A stretch of 15,214 nt of DNA from Chrysochromulina tobinii. Taxonomy: Eukaryota > Haptophyta > Prymnesiales > Chrysochromulinaceae. The notes beneath the pieces are model-generated. The model saw only the letters and a program-made list of their open reading frames with translations, searched no databases and had not been told where the DNA came from. This document shows, piece by piece, positions 1-8,642 of the stretch. Numbering within the stretch: the stretch's first letter is position 1; every line of letters begins with the position of its first letter. The position numbers were made by a program, and so were the translations under genes. Location: contig JWZX01002683.1 of NCBI GenBank assembly GCA_001275005.1, positions 1 to 15,214 on the forward strand, given 5' to 3'.

Positions 1-335
1 CCCCCCCCCCGAAACGACAAACGTCCTTCGTCGTGCGCCTGCGCGAGCGCGCTCTACGATGATTCGTTGTAAATGCAGGGTTGTAAGAGCCCACCAGCGC
101 TTGGCTGTATACTATAGCTGTGGTTATGAACGCGCTGGGGCGGCGGCGTGTGAGAGGCTGAGACGGATGCACAGTCAATCTGCTGCCGAGAGGTGTTACA
201 CAGACGGAACGTGGTGAACTGCCTGACTGTCTGACTCGACTGCCTGATAAGCTTATGTCAAACTCGTTGCACATTCGTTGGCGTTGCGCGCGATATTGAT
301 CACATTGCGACCTCAGGGTGCGTTGCCATAGAACG
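1..335. other. intergenic, downstream of the coiled-coil gene
   Basis: I see no supportable gene in this stretch. It opens with a run of ten C at the window edge. It holds ordinary mixed sequence, including short CTGCCTGACT-like near-repeats at about 220-245. On the minus strand it should contain the 3' UTR and polyadenylation region of the coiled-coil gene that ends at 336; a TGTAA-type element can be read on the minus strand near 192-196, but nothing shows that it is used. Confidence 0.4.
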
Positions 336-2155
336 CTAGTAGATCAACGCGATGGGAGACAGTGCGGCAGCCTGCCAGGCTGGCAGCCTGGTTTTTTGAC
401 TCAGTACCTCCGGGATATTCAGTGGGAGACTCAGTGGGTATGCCCGGGGTGAGCGATGGGGGGAGCCCTCGCGGGAAGCTGGGATCGCACGCGGTGAGCT
501 CCGATGGCTCCGAGATGTCAAGTTGTAGTTCCGGGGCGAGTGACGAGGGGAGAATCCCCCGGAGCCATCAGCGCCCCTGATCGCCAGCGCGATAGAAGAC
601 TGCTCTCCCCATGCCATCATGTTCCACTCCAGCTGCGCATTGGAGAGGCGTCGAGAGAGGCGAGGGCGGAAGTGATCAGAGGCACGGTGCACTTATAGAG
701 ACAATCAGAGGTGAAATCACAGAGCTCATCTCACACCTGAGCGTTGAAGAGGCGCTGCGCCTCAATTTCGTGCTTGATCTTCTCGTCGTCGACTGCGTAG
801 TCGTGCCACATGACCGCGAGCCGCCTCTCATTTTGCTGCTTCCGATGGCTTTTGGCCTCGCTCTGGTACATCAACTCCTGGTGCTGGGCCTTGGCCACCT
901 GCACCTGATGCTCCATCTCCTTCGCGCGCTTCAGAGCGAGCTCCGCTTCCCTCTCCGCCTTGAGTTGCCGTTCGTTGCCATCCTCGATCTTCTTGCGCGT
1001 CTCGATGGCCAGGCGACGATTGCGCTCCCTTTCGGCCGCTTCGATCTCCTCCTTGACACGGCGCGCCTTTTCCTGGTTCTGCTGGAAGACGAGGGCAATG
1101 CCGCGCTGCGCCGCGGCGATCTCGAGATTGCGCTGCAGTTCCTGCGCTGCCCTCTCCTTCTCCCTGGTAGCCTCGCGCTCGGCGATGAGCGCCTTGAGCT
1201 CCGCCATCTCCCGCGCTTCCTCCTCTTCGAGCGCGCGTATCTTCTTCATGCCCTCGATGAAGGGGTCCGCGATCTTGACAAGCTTGCCCGACTCGTCTTG
1301 CTTGTATTGCATTGCCATGACCTCCTTGAGAGCCTTCTCGCGCGCCTTCGCCTGCGCCTTCGCCTGCGCTCGTTCGAGAGCACGCTCGTGCTCGATCTTT
1401 TGCCGAAACGCGGCCTCCATCTCGGCCTGTGTCCGGCGCTCGAGCCGTTTCCTGTCCGTTTCCTCCGCGATACGACGCGCCTCGGAAGCTTTGAATCTCA
1501 CCTTCACCTCTGCCGCCTCGCGCGCCTTGGACTCCGCCTCCTGGCGCGCCTTCCGATCCCAAGCCTCGCGCTTGGCCGTGCGCAACGCTGCGATCGCTTC
1601 CTCTGCCTTCCGCGCGGCCTCCGCCTCCTGAACGGCCCGCTCGGCGGTCTCCTTCTTCATTTTCTTAAGCGTCTCGAGATGCTGCTCGAGAGCGCGCCGC
1701 TCCCGCTCCGCCTCTTTTGCTGCGCGCATCTCGTGATCGCGCTGCGCCTGCGCCTGTTTCTGCTGCTTCTCTTCGAGCTGCTTCTGCTCCTCGCTAACCT
1801 TCTGGAGCGCGACCTCTTGCAGGCGGTTGCGCGCAGTGGCCTCGCGCTGGCGAGTGGCCTCGAGCTCAGCTTTGCGCCGCTCTGCAGCTTCTCTCTGTAC
1901 GCGCATGGTGGTCTCGTTGCGTACCTTCTTTGCGATGAGCTTCACCTCGGATTGCATCTCCGAATAGGTTGTTAGAGATTGGAGGTAGCGCTCCGCTTGC
2001 TCCTTGGCCAAGCGCGCTGACTGGCGCTGCGCAGCAGCCCGCTCTTCTTCACTCGGAAACTGCCGGCGACGGTCAATCTCGTGCTGCCAAATCTCATCTC
2101 TCCGTTCCGGGCTCAGTTTCCTCGCCGGGTTTGTCTCGCGCGCCTGCAGTGCCAT
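336..2155 (-). CDS. long coiled-coil (trichohyalin/TPH-like) protein, two exons
   Basis: The gene runs on the minus strand. Exon 1 is 2155 down to 737 (473 codons) and exon 2 is 632 down to 336 (98 codons plus TAG), giving 571 residues. The start is the first ATG after an in-frame TAA at 2174-2176; it has A at -3 and G at +4. Nearly all of exon 1 is charged helix rich in E, K, R, A and Q, with runs such as KEAERERRALEQHLETLKK, so a long continuous coiled coil is predicted. Exon 2 is different: it starts LEWNMMAWGEQ and continues into a Ser/Pro/Arg-rich tail with repeated SPR/SPH motifs, which could be proline-directed phosphosites. I cannot name the family. A ciliary or centrosomal structural protein resembling the TPH group (MNS1, CFAP45, CFAP53, trichoplein) is a guess from composition only. 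If unspliced, the protein ends NAQV at 731 with 474 residues. Confidence 0.82.
633..736 (-). other. predicted 104-nt GT-AG intron in the coiled-coil gene
   Basis: Read on the minus strand, exon 1 ends GCTCAG and the intron begins GTGTGAGATG, a good donor. The TGA that would stop exon 1 lies inside this donor. The intron ends after a pyrimidine-rich stretch with ATGCGCAG. Splicing is phase 0 on both sides and joins FNAQ to LEWNMMAW. The exon-2 frame then stays open for 98 codons to 336. The donor, tract, acceptor and frame all agree, but no transcript evidence is available. Confidence 0.65.
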
Positions 2156-2812
2156 CGTAGTCGAAGAGGACAATTAGCTCGACAAGCTCGACACGCAAGC
2201 GGCGGCAGCCGCGCAGGCACCCCCCCCATGGAATTGGAGGGTTTTTGGGCCAAACTTCCGTTGAAACAGAAAAAGGGAGACGCGAAAGACATGCATCTAT
2301 GTTTTTTCACATATTTAGCTTGGTGCAGCTGCACCCTAGCTCCCACGCAGCGAAGGCGTTCGAGAGCCACACGAATCGCTGATGACACAGGCTTGCGGAC
2401 GCCGCGCGCCGATTTTCCTCACGCGCCTACCACGTGGCGCGGACCGCGGCGCACGACAGCGCTCCCTGAGACGAGACCTCATAGACGGTCCGCCGACGGC
2501 GACATCCTTGGCCTGCTTGAGGTCGGCGCAGCACGCGGCGACGACGGCCACGTGATGCGTGGGCGTGAGCGTCCGAGGTTCCGTGACACAGACGCCGTCG
2601 TGACACGTGTGCACAGCCAAACACATCTGTGGCGACGGCGGGCGCGACTCCCACCTTGGACTCCCACACGGTCGACCACACGGTTGAACGCTCAATTGAC
2701 CAAAAAAGGCTTGCCCTGCTCGCTACCACTTTTGTCACCGGTTGCTTGTCGAGCGAGTGTATACATGTAACAATCTGCAATCTCGTAGAGATATCACTTG
2801 TTGCTCGCAGCA
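2156..2812. promoter_or_regulatory. upstream region of the coiled-coil gene, with three CACGTG boxes
   Basis: This 657-base spacer shows no convincing gene. It should hold the promoter of the coiled-coil gene (minus strand, start 2155) and the 3' UTR of the methyltransferase gene (minus strand, stop 2813). CACGTG hexamers occur at 2431-2436, 2549-2554 and 2604-2609 (the last within ACACGTGT), all within 180 bases. CACGTG is the classic core bound by bHLH and bZIP factors; its use here is inference. A run of C is present at about 2220-2227. The short open frames in this stretch do not resemble any protein I know. Confidence 0.4.
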
Positions 2813-4275
2813 CTACTTGACAACCAGCCAGGTGTTCCAAGCACTTTCACGGTAGGTAACAGAGACCTGCCTGGGACATCGCTGTAGCTCCGGTGGGCTC
2901 ACGTACGGCGCTATCGACAGTCCTCCAAAGAAGTCGTCGACCGCGCCTTTGACCACGCGACCTGATTTGTCGACGCTGCCATCAAAATTCAGCCTGCGCG
3001 CGCGCACGGAAGCAGGCACACGCACGCGCTGATCAGCGCATACTCATTCGTGCGTGTGGGCCCTAGGGTAGCCGTTAGGGTAGCCGAAGGGTAGCCGTAG
3101 GGTAGGGGCATCAGAATAGCGTCGGCTCGCGCACGTCCAGTTTTGATTGCTACGCTCTGGGTCCGCATGTGACTTGCTCATCATCGGCTTGACGAGATCC
3201 ACCCAAAAGCTGCGCGGCTCGAATTGCTCGGTGTAGTCGTGGCCAGCCATCAGACCGCCCCGCCGCAGCTTGGGCCACCACGCCTGCAGATCCTCGAGCA
3301 CGCCCAGACGGTCGTGGCGGGCGTCCACGTAGATGAAATCGAACGTACCGTCGGCGAACCGGCGCGCGCAGACGCTCGTCAGGTTGGCACATTGCACACC
3401 TCTACGCAAGTGACCTGCATTCATCGCCTGACGCAGATAGCGGTATGCCTCTCTTCGTCGTTCACCTTGGACGTCTACATCGGCATTCGAACGGTCCATG
3501 TAGTTCTCAAGGTGCATCCAGGCATCGACTTGTACGTACAACGCGCACTGTTTCCATTGGGAGAGAATGACGCGTGTGAACTTGCCATCTCGGGTGCCGA
3601 GCTCCACAGCCGCGCCGCGCAGGCCCATCGAACGAAGCAGTCCTCCCAGATCCGCACGGTAGCGCAGCGGTGGGAGAGGGGTGACGGCACACGCGGGTCT
3701 TCCCGAGGTGCTGGCACCGGCGGCATTGAGGGCGGGAATGGAGGTACTGGTGCGGTGTGGGATGGCATGAACGCGCGCGTAGCGGCGGTGACTGGGCGGG
3801 TCGCGTTCCTTTGGTCCTGCCGGCAGCTTTGAGTTGTGCGCACAAGGTTCAGAAGTTTGAGCTCCTCTGCACTTTTGAAGATGCCACTCTCTTTGAGACG
3901 CCCTCCTTGAAGCCTTGTCAGCGAGTATTCGCCACAGATGCGCTTTGCTGTCGACTTTGCTGACGTGCCGGAGGGAGCTGTCCTCATGCCAGTACCGTGA
4001 TCACGCGCCCACCCCGGTGAAGAAAGCAGCTCCTTTTCATCGAAACAACGCGGCCGACCCGCACCTCCGATATGTATTGCTGCTCTCGAGGACGGAAGGC
4101 ACTTTTCAGCGCACCACGCATCGAGAACCTCATCACACGGCGTTATCATCAACTCTGCATGTTCCGTGTCACTAGCGGAGGCAATTGACAACAAGCCGAG
4201 GGCGCCTCTACAGCTGGTCGGCAGCAGGAGCAGCATTGAGAGGAGTATCCACACGTCCACGTGCATCCACATCAT
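2813..4275 (-). CDS. secreted/ER-lumenal SAM-dependent methyltransferase (Methyltransf_24-like), split gene
   Basis: Minus strand, at least three exons. The first begins with ATG at 4275 and encodes a signal peptide (hydrophobic core VWILLSMLLLLPT), then a Cys-containing stretch with DAWCAEKCLP and GRPRCF. The catalytic exon, ending at 3135, carries YRADLGGLLRSMGLRG, the SAM-binding loop AVELGTRDGKF, the acidic strand YVQVDAW, and a second core block with FDFIYVDARHD, WWPKLRRGG and AGHDY. The last exon (2993 to 2813) gives LNFDGSVDKSGRVVKGAVDD and ends RESAWNTWLVVK, then TAG. The core is a class I methyltransferase fold; the substrate is unknown, though a lumenal location suggests glycan or protein. 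The intron 2 placement is well supported. The exon 1 to exon 2 junction is uncertain: the catalytic frame is open upstream to a TGA at 4001-4003 but has no ATG beyond 3628, so an intron (or a frameshift) must lie between about 4012 and 3699. If translation began at 3628, the YRADL block would be lost. Confidence 0.82.
2994..3134 (-). other. predicted 141-nt GT-AG intron in the methyltransferase gene
   Basis: On the minus strand the donor follows AACTGGAC and reads GTGCGCGAGCC; the acceptor reads GCGCGCGCAG before GCTGAATTTTGATGGC. Joining the exons completes an ACG codon and gives NQNWTLNFDGSVDKSGRVVK, a continuous sequence of the kind expected near the C-terminus of this methyltransferase group. 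Without splicing, translation would continue through repeats (FGYPNGYP) and end at 3044, losing the conserved-looking tail. Confidence 0.75.
3061..3109 (+). repeat. 11-12-bp minisatellite, GGGTAGCCG type, inside an intron
   Basis: The plus strand shows about four imperfect tandem units of the form (T/A)AGGGTAGCCG(T/A), ending GTAGGGTAGGGGC. The whole array lies within the predicted second intron of the methyltransferase gene. The TAGGG core recalls plant-type telomere sequence, but the GCC interruptions make this an ordinary minisatellite. Confidence 0.85.
3711..4012 (-). other. tentative first intron of the methyltransferase gene
   Basis: The signal-peptide exon and the catalytic exon are in different frames, and a phase-compatible intron needs length 2 modulo 3. 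One pairing that fits is a donor CCGGG/GTGGGC at 4012 with an acceptor GGTGCCAG at 3711 (302 nt), joining ELLSSPG to TSGRPACAVTPLPPLRYRADL. The acceptors at 3699, 3747 and 3792 are in the same phase and are equally possible, as are the donors at 3955 and 3964. A single-base frameshift is the alternative. Confidence 0.3.
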
Positions 4276-4433
4276 GCAGCTCGCCCGGGAGGTGTCACCC
4301 TCATGCTGGGACGTTAATTAAGTCTCAGCTTCACACTCTAAAAGTTCGCAAACTCTTTTTTTAGCTCTCCCCGGGCACGAGGCACACACACAGACGTCCT
4401 CCCCGGCCGGCCGACGAATCTGCCGCTCGCCGC
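4276..4433. promoter_or_regulatory. 158-base divergent spacer between the methyltransferase and VIP1
   Basis: The two genes start head to head, so this short spacer must hold both 5' UTRs and core promoters. It contains an AT-rich TTAATTAA at about 4314-4321 and a T-tract at about 4357-4363 in otherwise GC-rich surroundings. No TATA box or known operator is obvious. Confidence 0.45.
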
Positions 4434-7400
4434 ATGGCTGCGCCTGCTCGAAGCAGCTTCACCGCGACTGGTCGGATCCCGAGCGGGGCCAACTCGCAAC
4501 TGGCGCGCAGCAGTGACTCGCTGCGCCCAGGTAAAACCCCGACGGCCAAGAAGTGGTCGAGGAGCGGGCCAATCGTCATCGGCGTTTGCGCGATGGCGAA
4601 GAAGGCAAAATCGGGTCCCATGATGGAGATTTTGAATCGCATCAGCGCCTTCTCGCACGACGGACAGCCTGAGTTCCAAATCCTCGTCTTCGACGAGGAG
4701 ACCATTCTGAAGCGGCCCATCGACGAGTGGCCGCTGTGCGAGGCGCTCATCTCGTTCTTCTCGACCGGATTTCCGCTGCGCAAGGCTCAGGCCTACGCGT
4801 CTCTGCGCAGGCCGCACGTCTTCAACAACCTCGAGAAGCAGGAGTTGCTCTTTGACCGGCGGCGCGTGTACGCCATTCTCGAGTCGGTCGGCGTTCCCGT
4901 GCCCAAGCACGTCTGCTTCGATGCCAGCGACAAGAGCACCACCGTCGAGGACAGCGACGAGTGGCTCCAGATCAACGGTGTACGGATCAACAAGCCGCTA
5001 GTCGAGAAGCCGATCTCCGGCGAGGACCACAACATCTACATCTACTACCCGCGCTCGCAGGGAGGCGGCTCGAAACGACTCTTTCGGAAGGTCGGCGACC
5101 GCTCGGCCCAGTTTTATCCCGACGAGCACAAGACGCGGATTGGTGACGGCAACTCGTACATATACGAGGAGCTGCTGCAGACCGAGGGCACCGACGTGAA
5201 GGTGTACGCGGTCGGGCCCGAGTACGCGCACGCCGAGGCGCGTAAGTCGCCCGTGGTTGACGGGCGCGTGATGCGTAACGTGCGTGGCATGGAGATGCGC
5301 TATCCCGTCATCCTCTCCAACGTCGAGAAGACGATCGCGCGCAAGGTGGTGAGCGCCTTTGGGCAGTTCGTGTGCGGCTTCGACATCCTGCGCTCCAATG
5401 GTGGAGCGCAGGATGTCGAATCGTACGTTTGTGACGTCAACGGCTGGTCGAGCGTGAAGGATTCGCCCAAATTTTGGGACGACGCGGCAAATTTGCTGCG
5501 CATGCAATGCTTGCAGGTGTTGGCGCCCTACCGCTCGGAAAAGCGACTACCCCGCAGCTTGCTCAGCAGGAGCACGGCGAGCGCAGACTTCACGGAAGGA
5601 GGCGGGGAGCGCACTTCGTCAACCAGTGAAGTTATGGAGGAGCCTACGGCGCTGGCGCAGTTGGTCGATCCGCAAAAGACCAAGAGCGGCTCGAGCATAG
5701 GCGGCTCGGATGACGAGAGCGAGGAGGAGGGCGAGGGCGAGGGCGAGGGAGCGCGTGGGGAGGCCGCGGGCGAGCTGCTCTGCGTCGTCGCGTTCATCCG
5801 ACACGGTGACCGCACGCCCAAGCAGAAGCTCAAATTCAAGACGGATGAGCCCAGCCTCCTCGAGATGATCTCGCCCAGCTCGCCGTACGAGGAGCGCAAG
5901 ATCAAGACGACCGACGCCATGGAGCAGCTCCTCGTCCACGTCGAGGCGATCGTCGAGCGACTCGGCCGCGAGGCCGCCGCCGCCGGCGCGCCGCCCAGCA
6001 TTGACGGCATGCTCGCCAAATTCTCTGCGGTGCGCCAGGTGCTCACGGCCAAGCCATTTCATGGAATCAATCGAAAGGTGCAGATCAAGCCGACGGCGTG
6101 GCGGGACGCGGCGGCCGACGACGATGATCAGACCAAGGCGCCCGCGGCGGCCGTCGATTCCACAGTGTCCTTGCTAGCCCCCTTGCCTCCCGCTCCATTG
6201 ATGGCAGCCTCGTCGATGGCCGCCATCTTCCCACGCTCGAACATGGCCGCCTCGCCCTCGATCGCGGCCTCCCCAGCGGTTTCTCGGAGGAGAACGAAGG
6301 ACGAGATCGGAAGCAGCCCTCACAACTCGCCTGAGACGGAGCGACGTGAGCTCACTGGTGCGCACGAGGAGGCGTACCCCAGCCCCCCGAAACCGCGCCA
6401 GCCGCGCATCGTGCCCACAGCGGCCCAGTTTGTCTTGAAATGGGGCGGCGAGCTCACTCCGCTGGGGCAGATGCAGGCGACGCGACTCGGCGCCATGGCG
6501 CGCTTTGCGCTCTACCCGGGGGAGGAGGACGGTGTACTTCGGCTGCACGCGTCGTATCGGCACGACTTGAAGATCTACTCGTCTGACGAGGGGCGGGTGC
6601 AGATGACGGCCGCCGCCTTCACCAAAGGCTTTCTCGCCCTCGAGGGTCAGCTCACGCCCATCCTCGCCTCCCTCGTGTCGAAGCACACATCGATCACCAA
6701 GATGCTCGACGAGACCCCTGAGGCGGGTCGCGAGAAGATGAACGTCGCGAAAGACGTCATCCATCGCGTGCTCACGTCCGAGGTGCCTCTGTCTGAGGAC
6801 GACGGCAACCTCGCCCAATCCTTCGTGCAGCGGCTGAGTATGACCACGCCCGATGTTTCGGTCGCAGCGCGTCTTGACGCGCAGGACACGCGGCAAGAGA
6901 CGCACTTGCCGCAGGACACGCCGCAGCAGACGGGCCCAGATCTGGCGGCACCAGGAACGCCGCAGGACACGTCGCAGGCCACGGTTGAGGCGCGCGACCG
7001 GCGCGCGCGCGACAGCCGCGAAGAGCGCGTGCGTGCGGCGGAGGAGGAGGCGGCGATGGTCACCGAGCTGACCAATTTTAGCCACGCTGCCGCGGAGGCA
7101 GAGGCTCTCGCTGAGGCCGAGGCGTGGGTCGCCACCCACGCCCCCCAGGACGCCTGCGATGGCTCCGACGCTCATGGCGCTCCTTCGACGGGCACCAACG
7201 GTGACCAGCTGACCTCGACGCTCGAAGTGAAGATGACGTCGGGCTCGCGACCCGCCCAGTTCGTGTCCTCATTGCGATCCTTTGTGTTCAAGCTCAAGAG
7301 CTCTCTTGTGAGAAGCATCCCGACGAAACCCCATCCGATGCCGAGCGCGAGCACGAGTCCAAGACCTAGCGACATCGGAGAGGCGGCGCGCAGCGACGAA

Positions 7401-8642
7401 GACTTTGGGCACGAGGACTTTGGGCTCGGTGCGATCGGCCATCCGCGCGCTGCCCTCGAACGGCTCAACACGCTGGTTTGCGACCTCACCGAGGAGCTTG
7501 CGGACTGGGTGCGCGTGAGCGGTGCCTCCTTGCATGCTCCGCAGGGGAGCGCACGCGTGAGTCTGGCGGACACGGGCCCAGTCGAGGGCAGCAGCCTCCG
7601 AGAGAACAGCTCGAGTTCACTGGAATCAGCAGAGGCGATGTCGACGTACCAGCCCGCAGAAGTCGGGATGACTCCTACCCACGGCGAGTCGATCTTCCTC
7701 TTGTACAACCGATGGGCGAAGCTGCAGTCCGAGTTCTATCAGAAGAAGAAAGATTCGTTTGACACGACCAAGATCCCGGACCTCTACGACAACGCGTCGT
7801 ACGACATGATCCACAACCAGCACCTTGGTCTCAAGGGACTCCCCGACCTCTACGCGGCCGCACGTACTCTCGCATGGTACGTTGTGCCGCAGGAGTACGG
7901 CACGCAATCGCGTGACAAGGTCGCCATCGGCGCATGCATCGGCGCAGCCATGCTCGCCAAGCTGCGCACGGACATGATGGCGAGCACGACCATCGACAAT
8001 GTCGATCACTTCCATGGGAAGCGCGTCCACCGCGGCAAGGAGGATCGAGAGCGCCACGTGCGCACGCGCCTCTACTTCACGTCAGAGAGCCACATCTACA
8101 GCCTCTTCAACGTCTTGAGGTGGGGCTCCTCGTCAGGTCGCCTTATCTTTTCGAACGCCGGCCGAGCGCTCTTCACAGAAGTGGAACTGGGCTACCTGAC
8201 TCACATTGTGTTCCGAGTGCTTGCCAAACACGAGCACAAGCGGCCCATGGGCCTCGACGGCAGCGTGCACGGCCCCGACAACGCCTCACGCTACGTCGTG
8301 CAGCTCCTGCTTTCGCCCGGCATCGACCATCATCACGTCGTGTGCAACGCAGCCTCGAGTAGCGGCGACGGCGGCCATCGCAGCGGACCCATCGCCGAAG
8401 CTCTCCAAGATGCAAAGGAGGCCGTCCTCGCCTCCTCGCCAGATCTCACGCTCGACGAGATCGATAAGTTCCTGGCCGAAATCCTCGCCACCAATGAGGA
8501 GGCCCAGCGGCGTGAGGAGGCAACCAAGTTACCCCCACACGTCGTTGCACCACCAGCCTCGGCGGAGCCCATGAGTGTGGCCCGTCCGATCGCGCCAATC
8601 ACTCCTCATGATGAGCGATCCACAAGACCCGACACAAGGTGA
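4434..8642 (+). CDS. VIP1: inositol hexakisphosphate / diphosphoinositol-pentakisphosphate kinase (PPIP5K, Vip1)
   Basis: This 1402-residue protein is a dual enzyme. The N-terminal ATP-grasp kinase (about 45-365) adds a 1-phosphate to InsP6 or 5-InsP7, and the C-terminal histidine-acid-phosphatase-like domain removes it; the products are phosphate- and energy-signalling inositol pyrophosphates. Kinase hallmarks are IVIGVCAMAKKAKSGPM near 47, NKPLVEKPISGEDHNIYIYY at 186, RLFRKVGDRSAQF, GTDVKVYAVGPEYAHAEARK and VCDVNGW near 332-338. The phosphatase signature RHGDRTPKQK starts at 456, with KIYSSDEGRVQMTAAAF, RTRLYFTSESHIYSLFNVLRWG-type and LLLSPG blocks further on. Long low-complexity inserts interrupt the phosphatase domain at roughly 530-650 and 800-1080. 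The start is the first ATG in a CCGCATGG context. It is a single open frame with no intron needed, unlike its neighbours. Oddities are a hexapeptide insert at 324-329 made by an inverted repeat, and a terminal AGGTGAGC that reads as a splice donor across the stop codon. Confidence 0.96.
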   Translation: MAAPARSSFTATGRIPSGANSQLARSSDSLRPGKTPTAKKWSRSGPIVIGVCAMAKKAKSGPMMEILNRISAFSHDGQPEFQILVFDEETILKRPIDEWPLCEALISFFSTGFPLRKAQAYASLRRPHVFNNLEKQELLFDRRRVYAILESVGVPVPKHVCFDASDKSTTVEDSDEWLQINGVRINKPLVEKPISGEDHNIYIYYPRSQGGGSKRLFRKVGDRSAQFYPDEHKTRIGDGNSYIYEELLQTEGTDVKVYAVGPEYAHAEARKSPVVDGRVMRNVRGMEMRYPVILSNVEKTIARKVVSAFGQFVCGFDILRSNGGAQDVESYVCDVNGWSSVKDSPKFWDDAANLLRMQCLQVLAPYRSEKRLPRSLLSRSTASADFTEGGGERTSSTSEVMEEPTALAQLVDPQKTKSGSSIGGSDDESEEEGEGEGEGARGEAAGELLCVVAFIRHGDRTPKQKLKFKTDEPSLLEMISPSSPYEERKIKTTDAMEQLLVHVEAIVERLGREAAAAGAPPSIDGMLAKFSAVRQVLTAKPFHGINRKVQIKPTAWRDAAADDDDQTKAPAAAVDSTVSLLAPLPPAPLMAASSMAAIFPRSNMAASPSIAASPAVSRRRTKDEIGSSPHNSPETERRELTGAHEEAYPSPPKPRQPRIVPTAAQFVLKWGGELTPLGQMQATRLGAMARFALYPGEEDGVLRLHASYRHDLKIYSSDEGRVQMTAAAFTKGFLALEGQLTPILASLVSKHTSITKMLDETPEAGREKMNVAKDVIHRVLTSEVPLSEDDGNLAQSFVQRLSMTTPDVSVAARLDAQDTRQETHLPQDTPQQTGPDLAAPGTPQDTSQATVEARDRRARDSREERVRAAEEEAAMVTELTNFSHAAAEAEALAEAEAWVATHAPQDACDGSDAHGAPSTGTNGDQLTSTLEVKMTSGSRPAQFVSSLRSFVFKLKSSLVRSIPTKPHPMPSASTSPRPSDIGEAARSDEDFGHEDFGLGAIGHPRAALERLNTLVCDLTEELADWVRVSGASLHAPQGSARVSLADTGPVEGSSLRENSSSSLESAEAMSTYQPAEVGMTPTHGESIFLLYNRWAKLQSEFYQKKKDSFDTTKIPDLYDNASYDMIHNQHLGLKGLPDLYAAARTLAWYVVPQEYGTQSRDKVAIGACIGAAMLAKLRTDMMASTTIDNVDHFHGKRVHRGKEDRERHVRTRLYFTSESHIYSLFNVLRWGSSSGRLIFSNAGRALFTEVELGYLTHIVFRVLAKHEHKRPMGLDGSVHGPDNASRYVVQLLLSPGIDHHHVVCNAASSSGDGGHRSGPIAEALQDAKEAVLASSPDLTLDEIDKFLAEILATNEEAQRREEATKLPPHVVAPPASAEPMSVARPIAPITPHDERSTRPDTR
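5379..5420. repeat. perfect 18-bp inverted repeat (hairpin) in the VIP1 kinase domain
   Basis: The left arm TTCGACATCCTGCGCTCC (5379-5396) and the right arm GGAGCGCAGGATGTCGAA (5403-5420) are exact reverse complements separated by six bases, AATGGT. The left arm encodes FDILRS (316-321), which is conserved in the family. The right arm encodes GAQDVE (324-329), which lies where Vip1 proteins normally have about one residue between the NG and SYVCDVNG. Confidence 0.97.

Noticed and set aside
611-1975. 454-codon plus-strand open frame
   Set aside because: It is Leu/Arg-rich antisense to the coiled-coil exon; GAG and CTC codon bias opens the opposite strand. The minus-strand product is the sensible protein.
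2427-2840. 137-codon minus-strand open frame
   Set aside because: No recognisable domain, no convincing ATG, and it overlaps the methyltransferase tail in another frame.
3061-3109. Telomere-like TTAGGG repeats
   Set aside because: The units are interrupted by GCC and lie within an intron; not a telomere or clear interstitial telomere array.
3475-4275. 266-codon minus-strand frame as an independent protein
   Set aside because: Only its N-terminal part (signal peptide and Cys stretch) is plausible; the C-terminal part is a shadow of the catalytic exon in the wrong frame, so it was treated as the first exon of the methyltransferase.
6174-7175. 333-codon minus-strand open frame inside VIP1
   Set aside because: It is antisense to a clear PPIP5K domain and has an Arg/Gly/Leu-rich shadow composition.
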